Source of the DNA: Hermetia illucens
Lineage: Eukaryota; Arthropoda; Insecta; Diptera; Stratiomyidae
Assembly: GCF_905115235.1 (NCBI RefSeq)
Contig: NC_051852.1
Coordinates: forward strand, 145,500,027-145,564,026
DNA length: 64,000 bases
Direction: 5' to 3'
Part shown: in pieces, positions 62,901 through 64,000 of the stretch
Position numbering within the stretch: the stretch's first letter is position 1
Layout: each line of letters opens with the position of its first letter
Made by a program: the position numbers and the translations under genes
The notes under the pieces: model-generated
What the model was told of the DNA's origin: nothing
Database searches by the model: none
What the model saw: only the letters and a program-made list of their open reading frames with translations

Positions 62901-63818
62901 GGCACCTGTGTGCATGATATCGATTAGCTGCCAAGAAACATTGTAAATCACTGGTCACCTGGCTGGTGCATCTGAAGTGAAGTGGAGGACAGCCAGTGGC
63001 CAGTCTTTAAGGACTCATGTGTCACTTGGTGATGATGGCAGGACACAAGCAACAGACCACGGACAATGCGACTGTCGAGTTTCTGAACCACGTAAACTGT
63101 TGCTGGGGATATAATTAAAAAAATCCTTGCTTAGGGGTGATTGGTGGATCTAGTTGGAAACGGTGTCTTTCTCTCGAGGAGTAGACGGTACCTATGAGCA
63201 GTGTTCACCATGTCACTATCCACAAGTGCATATTCTACTGTTGCTAATATATATCATGCAAACATATCAAAAGCCACAAACTCACCAGTAAATCCAGGCT
63301 GACAGCTACACTTGTACGATTCGACACCGTCAATACATGTTGCATTATTCAGGCACTTGTTCTCCACACAATCATCGATATTCGTCTCACACCTCGCTCC
63401 AGTGTATCCTGCCTGACATTTACAGCTGAACCGTCCCTCCTCCAGGACAGTACATGTTGCATTATTACGACAAGGATTACCGTAGCATGCATCAATCATG
63501 AATTCACAGTGTTTTCCATGATAACCTGGCTGACATCGGCACTCATAATCACGTTCACCATTTTTCGTGGCCGTGGACATACACTGAGCCTTATTTTTGC
63601 ACGGGAACGTATAGCACGCATCGCATTTCGACAAAATTTCATTGCTTACACGCTCCTTGCAAACGAAATTACTTGATGGCGTCGATAGAATCAATTTGTC
63701 CTTCATCGATTCAGGCTCGGCACACCGAGCAATGCCCGGCTCAACGTAATCCAATTTAATCCAATCCGAGAACCATTTCAGCGAACAATCACAGTAGAGA
63801 GGATTGGAGCCAAGTGCA
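29952..63818 (-). CDS. sli: slit, 3' half (last LRR cap, EGF 1-7, laminin G, cystine knot)
   Basis: Secreted midline guidance ligand for Robo receptors. Five exons were assembled on the minus strand: 63818-63286, 41567-40561, 40462-40306, 39484-39342 and 30038-29952, all with GT/AG borders and consistent phases, encoding 641 residues plus the stop. In order: the C-terminal cap of the last leucine-rich repeat block ([19 protein letters not shown]), EGF modules 1-3 (the third split by the 21.7-kb intron), EGF 4-6, a laminin G domain ([19 protein letters not shown] onwards), an acidic linker, EGF 7 ([15 protein letters not shown]) and the CTCK cystine knot split by a 9.3-kb intron. The [19 protein letters not shown] stretch between EGF 5 and 6 matches the region where Slit is cleaved into N and C fragments. 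N-terminal LRR exons lie beyond the right edge. Introns are 9303, 821, 98 and 21718 bp. A further open frame follows the stop. Confidence 0.95.
30039..31084. other. slit intron, left part, nothing recognised
   Basis: Sequence of the 9.3-kb slit intron between the last exon and the LINE. No gene or repeat was recognised. Confidence 0.4.
31142..32404 (+). CDS. LINE ORF1 protein, DUF4780-like
   Basis: An intact 420-codon frame. The first 170 residues are basic and Lys/Pro/Ser-rich (nucleic-acid-binding type). From about residue 180 to 350 the order of blocks matches the DUF4780 domain common in dipteran LINE ORF1 proteins: [20 protein letters not shown], a [17 protein letters not shown] block, VVPRLPGW-type block ([16 protein letters not shown]), [10 protein letters not shown] and [20 protein letters not shown]. 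The acidic C terminus ends at 32404, 34 bases before the ORF2 endonuclease start. The likely role is RNA binding and chaperone activity during retrotransposition. Confidence 0.75.
   Translation: MVSGKRKRKPNKRGPVPHQNWLIRRRHVSELLRAPKKGEVGTSSSGSKVSIGILRGQQPTNTTAQRAGTSKSTSEINITDVRKETGLSGADVKWYLHYLKEGLKPEEALKKAQDRPEPSLPESRKRGAAEISPHKENIPKKSKPEPKGGENPGRSGVKAGPRKPAISYASAVKGIRLAILPKRFPEQIFTREEQEIIEDLVVKQMIKGWTSKLVFTGIHFRPGLILVDCATADTAEWVRTIVPRLPGWEGVELSTCAGDDIPGAHMVTVFLPKAAAIETENLMRLLIAQNEDLHTRLWRVFRSKVEGKGKLLTIGVDDRSLEAIKRRSCHINYRSGNIPVNVHREKPRKETSEEASGGKLTEVPEEVSEAIEAERTGSTREIDLLPSEEQKLDNLDLGLLGHRVGSDAQESACRRRRVTL
32439..33170 (+). pseudogene. LINE ORF2 endonuclease domain, broken
   Basis: It starts [20 protein letters not shown], the usual N terminus of the exonuclease-endonuclease-phosphatase domain, with [10 protein letters not shown] (catalytic Glu region) and [15 protein letters not shown] (DxN motif), and [10 protein letters not shown] (the SDH motif) after a shift near 33077. 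One in-frame stop lies at 32709-32711, so this copy cannot make an intact endonuclease. Confidence 0.75.
33559..34671 (+). CDS. LINE reverse transcriptase domain
   Basis: A continuous frame holding all the main RT blocks: [54 protein letters not shown] (first catalytic Asp), [32 protein letters not shown] (the catalytic Asp pair) and [19 protein letters not shown]. It is the catalytic core of ORF2, here cut off from the rest by shifts on both sides. Confidence 0.82.
   Translation: MKKEDGTFTENEEDRVHLLLRTHFPGSYPSVAGDNNLPESPRTNKRGRKESWKLAKGVCSEARLRWAVGTFKPIKSPGVDGIFPALIQRGLGIILLSLLRVVRGSIALGYIPRAWRRAKVVFIPKAAKKDPFHSKSFRPICLTSFVLKTVEKVIDNYIRTNVLKRNPLHHCQHAYWAGWSTKTALYQLTEVLRDAIETKEIALCAFLDIEGAFDNTSHTGIQDALSRKGVGNTMALWMGKMLESRQIEVQTGTNSIIMNTTQGCPQGGLLSPLMWSMVVDELLDVLTNTEIQVQGYADDIVLICRGKYDDTLCDRIQTGLRVTSAWCRKVGLWINPAKTTIVPFTRRRKRDHLRAIILHDMEVKRETEVK
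34923..35663 (+). pseudogene. LINE RNase H domain and C terminus
   Basis: It has [16 protein letters not shown] where the catalytic TDGS is changed to TYGF, then [23 protein letters not shown] and [18 protein letters not shown]. The first catalytic Asp is replaced by Tyr, so this copy is probably inactive as an RNase H. The frame stops at 35663, and the C-terminal zinc motif follows to about 35800. Confidence 0.75.
35946..36631. other. slit intron, nothing recognised
   Basis: DNA between the L2f LINE and the Tc1-like element. The first bases include the LINE 3' end; otherwise nothing was recognised. Confidence 0.35.
36632..38211 (+). mobile_element. Tc1/mariner-superfamily transposon with DUF4817-type N terminus
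   Basis: The ends are inverted: GGGTGCGGCAGCATAACTTC near the left end and its near-complement ending CCGCACCCTG at the right, each flanked by TA (36630-36631 and 38212-38213), the expected target. Between them is a transposase in three broken frames: [19 protein letters not shown] (from 36764), [20 protein letters not shown] (about 37014), and the catalytic part [20 protein letters not shown] with [13 protein letters not shown] and [11 protein letters not shown] (to about 37630). The C terminus decays after 37630. A SINE sits in the 3' end at 37885-38164. It is probably inactive but has readable ends that related internally deleted copies could share. Confidence 0.85.
37885..38164 (-). mobile_element. 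tRNA-derived SINE, full length
   Basis: A reverse-orientation copy of the SINE at 7064-7336, including the tRNA-like head at its right end (about 38090-38160). It is flanked by perfect 10-bp duplications AGTTTTTATT at 37875-37884 and 38165-38174. It inserted into the Tc1-like element between its transposase and right inverted repeat. Confidence 0.9.
38360..38720 (+). repeat. Unclassified dispersed repeat, copy 1
   Basis: Strong nucleotide similarity to 50575-51035 over most of its length (shared blocks include TAATCCCACGGT, CACGGATTGATTTTG-like and GCCACTTCAGATG). Compared with that copy it lacks about 77 bases after GAGTAC. No coding frame or terminal repeats were recognised, and the family is unknown to me. 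Confidence 0.7.
38721..39341. other. slit intron, nothing recognised
   Basis: The remainder of the 9.3-kb intron, up to the cystine-knot exon. No feature was recognised. Confidence 0.35.
41568..42764. other. slit large intron, left end
   Basis: Beginning (on the plus axis) of the 21.7-kb intron. No feature was recognised before the LINE copy. Confidence 0.35.
42765..45690 (-). mobile_element. LINE copy, family L1f, split by a mariner
   Basis: Minus-strand order: reverse transcriptase ([20 protein letters not shown] near 45400, [20 protein letters not shown], then [19 protein letters not shown] near 45140), a decayed connection, then the RNase H and C-terminal zinc region in degraded frames near 43500-42900, and a (TG)/(CA) tail at about 42770. 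The mariner at 43604-44618 splits it: CTTTGAATAAATA before and GAGGGGCTGCAAAT after are contiguous in the other L1f copy (about 285-300). It is the longest L1f copy here. Confidence 0.78.
43604..44618 (+). mobile_element. mariner transposon (mellifera-type), inactive
   Basis: The transposase starts [20 protein letters not shown] (43634) and carries the paired helix-turn-helix region ([15 protein letters not shown]). After a shift come [20 protein letters not shown] (the first catalytic TGDE Asp is altered to Val), [11 protein letters not shown], then [16 protein letters not shown]. The sequence around the second catalytic Asp (normally HQDNARPH) is missing in a deletion near 44320, so it cannot be active. 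It has TA at both sides (43602-43603 and 44619-44620) and lies within an L1f LINE. Confidence 0.85.
45691..47929. other. slit large intron, nothing recognised
   Basis: Short open frames (for example 45857-46096, 46552-46749) have no family features. No repeats were recognised. Confidence 0.3.
47930..48550 (+). mobile_element. Highly decayed LINE piece, family ERT
   Basis: Faint matches in order: [20 protein letters not shown] near 48030, like the ILERWVEYFDELLN linker at 9750 (minus), then [15 protein letters not shown] near 48400 where ERT elements have LLAYADDIDIIGR. Frames are broken throughout. This is weak but the order and spacing are right. Confidence 0.42.
49040..49665. repeat. Foldback (inverted-repeat) element with internally repetitive arms
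   Basis: The left arm (about 49040-49215) and right arm (about 49490-49665) are inverse complements of one another with mismatches, for example CCAAATTAATTTCGGACTTT on the left and AAGTCTGAAGCTAATTTGG on the right. Each arm is itself made of imperfect 27-30 bp units (TTCCAAAYYAATTTCAGACTT-like in the left arm). The 275-bp centre is unrelated. The plus-strand frame at 49526-49783 is only the repeat read through. It is a snapback structure of unknown family. Confidence 0.75.
50575..51035 (+). repeat. Unclassified dispersed repeat, copy 2
   Basis: The longer of two similar copies (the other is at 38360-38720). It is GC-richer than the intron around it and starts with AAGGCATAATCCCACGGT. A block of about 77 bases in the middle (from about 50758) is absent from copy 1. 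No coding frame is conserved between the copies, so it is not a recognisable protein-coding element; it could be the untranslated end of a retrotransposon. Confidence 0.7.
51360..52000 (-). pseudogene. mariner transposase fragment
   Basis: Minus-strand pieces: [16 protein letters not shown] (the TGDE site with Glu changed to Gln), [10 protein letters not shown] and, near 51480, [19 protein letters not shown] (the second catalytic Asp block). Stops lie between the pieces. The DNA-binding half is missing or unrecognisable. Confidence 0.65.
52001..56682. other. slit large intron, nothing recognised
   Basis: Unique-looking intronic DNA. Several open frames of 60-115 codons occur (for example 55100-55438 and 55523-55843) but show no family motifs and I regard them as chance. 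No clear repeats were seen. Confidence 0.35.
56683..56843 (+). repeat. Polypurine (A/G-rich) tract
   Basis: About 160 bases that are overwhelmingly A and G, rich in GAGAGA and GAAAAG, immediately before a truncated SINE. Such tracts can form triplexes and are also common simple-sequence landing sites. Confidence 0.7.
56844..56966 (+). mobile_element. tRNA-derived SINE, 5'-truncated
   Basis: The 3' half of the SINE family, from CTGACCACATTGCC to the (ATT)n tail, with a 12-base variant (ACAGGCTATTCT) not seen in the other copies. It follows the polypurine tract. Confidence 0.8.
56967..58586. other. slit large intron, nothing recognised
   Basis: No recognisable coding or repeat structure, apart from residual purine-rich sequence at the left. 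Confidence 0.35.
58587..58602. repeat. C homopolymer, 16 bases
   Basis: A run of sixteen C within intron sequence, prone to length change and assembly error. It lies close to the downstream end of the R1-like LINE. Confidence 0.8.
58640..62150 (-). mobile_element. R1-like LINE without RNase H, degraded
   Basis: Minus-strand order: ORF1 N-terminal part (about 61790), the ORF1 core at 61618-61079 ([40 protein letters not shown]), a zinc-knuckle region ([15 protein letters not shown] with GHIAKDC) near 61000-60900, an endonuclease ([35 protein letters not shown]), and reverse transcriptase pieces ([44 protein letters not shown]), followed by a YTGDIALVV box in place of YADD and a thumb fragment near 58900. 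Breaks and losses occur throughout. It lacks an RNase H domain and the ORF1 arrangement fits the R1 clade. Confidence 0.78.
62151..63285. other. slit large intron, right end
   Basis: AT-rich unique DNA between the R1-like LINE and the LRR-cap/EGF exon. Nothing was recognised. Confidence 0.4.
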
Positions 63819-64000
63819 CTATGGTATCGCGATGGTAGCGCGGGATCATGACGTTGGAATGGTATCAAGTAGCCAATTAAAGAGGACGCAGAAGTATTCG
63901 AATCCATTTGTTGAATTACGCCATCAGGACATGGAAGAATGAATGGAGAAAAAAGAGATATTAATAAAAATGTCAATGATCTTCTGGGTAGATGAGCAAG
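63819..64000 (-). other. slit intron upstream of the LRR-cap exon
   Basis: The exon acceptor is CCATAG at about 63819-63824. The remaining bases to the window edge are intron; the open frame continuing through them is read-through, not coding. Confidence 0.6.

Noticed and set aside
1-64000. CRISPR arrays, bacterial operons or phage genes
   Set aside because: None seen; spliced genes, poly(A) signals and the element types show eukaryotic nuclear DNA.

Overview
The window is about 64 kb of insect nuclear DNA, almost certainly from a fly (Diptera). Host genes have short canonical introns, there is an epsilon-type glutathione S-transferase and a slit gene very close to the Drosophila protein, and the rest is dense in degraded transposable elements: R1/I/LOA-like and endonuclease-reverse-transcriptase LINEs, mariner, Tc1-like, P element, BEL/Pao and Gypsy remnants, and a tRNA-derived SINE. 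A TE-rich, large-genome dipteran is likely; a soldier-fly-like genome is a guess from memory only.

Layout. 0-2.6 kb: a 5'-truncated LINE with clean target-site duplications, then GST upstream DNA. 2.6-3.4 kb: epsilon-like GST (+, two exons). 3.4-17.4 kb: a graveyard of LINE fragments, a P-element transposase remnant, a Gypsy-type LTR fossil, a mariner fragment and SINE copies. 17.5-18.8 kb: two host genes facing tail to tail, TMEM222/DUF778 (+) and the PC4-like coactivator Ssb-c31a (-). 19.1-26.4 kb: a LINE, a BEL/Pao fossil and a LINE joined to its right edge. 26.5-28.1 kb: AT-rich DNA, a candidate 3' UTR. 28.1-63.8 kb and beyond the right edge: the 3' half of slit on the minus strand. Its introns of 9.3 and 21.7 kb carry further LINEs, a Tc1-like element, two mariners, SINEs, a foldback repeat and an unclassified repeat family.

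Main result. I reconstructed five slit coding exons in this window (last LRR cap, seven EGF modules, laminin G, C-terminal cystine knot) ending at a UGA at 29952-29954. The same frame then stays open for 616 more codons (29951 down to 28104) to a second UGA. The first 332 of those codons contain no ATG, so the open frame has no obvious start of its own; its acidic, low-complexity peptide ends in a hydrophobic segment. The simplest reading is programmed stop-codon readthrough (UGA-C context), giving a long-tailed, possibly membrane-associated Slit. I cannot test expression or conservation here.

How the genes relate. The four host genes (GST, TMEM222, Ssb-c31a, slit) are not a functional cluster. 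The remaining DNA is explained mostly by nested insertions, several of which can be ordered: mariner into LINE, SINE into LINE, SINE into Tc1-like element.
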